Source: Candidatus Aminicenantota bacterium (GTDB lineage: Bacteria > Acidobacteriota > Aminicenantia > Aminicenantales > Aminicenantaceae). Taken from it: 6,175 bases of DNA. Location of the stretch: the NCBI GenBank assembly GCA_030670375.1, contig DAOVBT010000130.1, positions 1 to 6,175 of the forward strand. Direction: 5' to 3'. The notes beneath the pieces are model-generated. The model made no database searches. It saw nothing but the letters and a program-made list of their open reading frames with translations, and was not told the origin of the DNA. The position numbers were made by a program, and so were the translations under genes. How positions within the stretch are numbered: the stretch's first letter is position 1; each line of letters starts with the position of its first letter. Positions 5,908 through 6,175 of this stretch are shown in pieces.

Positions 5908-6175
5908 ATGAAGACGATGAAAAAGTATTTTGCGGAGGACATGCCCCGGCGGAAATTCCTCCAGATGAGCTTGAAAGGAGGAATAGCCCTGGCTGCGACA
6001 CCCGCTCTGATGACGCAGCTTCTTTCCTGTAAAAAAGCAACCTCTGTATATGCAAAATTGGAGTTGGACCCCCAGCTTTACAACCGAACGATCCAGAAAG
6101 CCCTCGAAAAGGGGGGGGAATTCGCTGATGTTTATGTGGAAAACAGGATTTCGCGGAATATCATCATGGAGGAAT
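5908..6175 (+). CDS. Tat-exported TldD/PmbA-family putative metallopeptidase, N-terminal part (3' end outside window)
   Basis: The frame is open from the ATG at 5908 to the window end, giving 89 codons. A twin-arginine signal is clear: PRRKFL at residues 13-18, then a moderately hydrophobic stretch (about 24-39) and LLSC at 38-41, which fits a lipobox, so a Tat-exported lipoprotein is possible. After the signal comes LELDPQLYNRTIQKALEKGG and then FADVYVE (about 73-79), with NIIMEE at the end. This resembles the N-terminal domain of TldD/PmbA proteins, which are zinc-dependent peptidases in the TldD/TldE pair that matures microcin B17 in E. coli. The catalytic HExxxH region would lie beyond the window, so peptidase activity is not shown. 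TldD and TldE of E. coli are cytosolic, so export is notable. The gene is separated from the ABC operon by 284 nt and probably has its own promoter. A G8 tract at 6111-6118 lies in the coding frame. The family call rests on a short match. Confidence 0.75.
   Translation, partial: MKTMKKYFAEDMPRRKFLQMSLKGGIALAATPALMTQLLSCKKATSVYAKLELDPQLYNRTIQKALEKGGEFADVYVENRISRNIIMEE

Overview
The window reads almost entirely on the + strand. It holds most of an operon for a MacB/FtsX-type ABC export system with its own TolC-like outer-membrane factor. A 284-bp regulatory-looking gap follows, and then the start of a Tat-signal-bearing TldD/PmbA-type protein. A TolC homologue, periplasmic-domain permeases and a Tat/lipoprotein signal point to a diderm bacterium. 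The double-length (about 800-residue) MacB-like permeases resemble those common in Bacteroidota and in neighbouring or unrelated phyla such as Calditrichota/KSB1, Aminicenantes and Acidobacteriota. Four of the five visible starts have a good Shine-Dalgarno (SD) sequence, three of them GGAG or GGAGG exactly 6 nt before ATG. That argues against a typical Bacteroidota genome, where SDs are rare, and mildly favours one of the other phyla. This placement is inference.

Layout: (1) 1-598, C-terminal end of a first permease whose start lies upstream of the window. (2) 619-891, an unrecognised 90-residue charged, soluble protein. (3) 895-3303, a complete 802-residue permease homologous to the first. 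(4) 3361-4026, the ABC ATPase. (5) 4061-5623, a TolC-family outer-membrane factor with a signal peptide. The gaps between these genes are 20, 3, 57 and 34 nt, so one transcript is likely, driven by a promoter upstream of the window. (6) 5624-5907, non-coding: a 97-bp imperfect inverted repeat, two 12-bp direct repeats flanking or overlapping a candidate promoter, and a leader that can fold as a pseudoknot or as an alternative hairpin next to the ribosome binding site. (7) 5908 to the end, the N-terminus of a Tat-exported, possibly lipid-anchored TldD/PmbA-like protein.

How the genes fit together: the ATPase would power one or both inner-membrane permeases, and the TolC-like protein would give the outer-membrane exit. 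No HlyD/MacA-type periplasmic adaptor is encoded here; it may lie upstream or elsewhere. The substrate cannot be read from the sequence. The most interesting parts are the unknown small protein between the two permeases, the structured gap before the tldD-like gene, and the predicted export of a family that is normally cytosolic.
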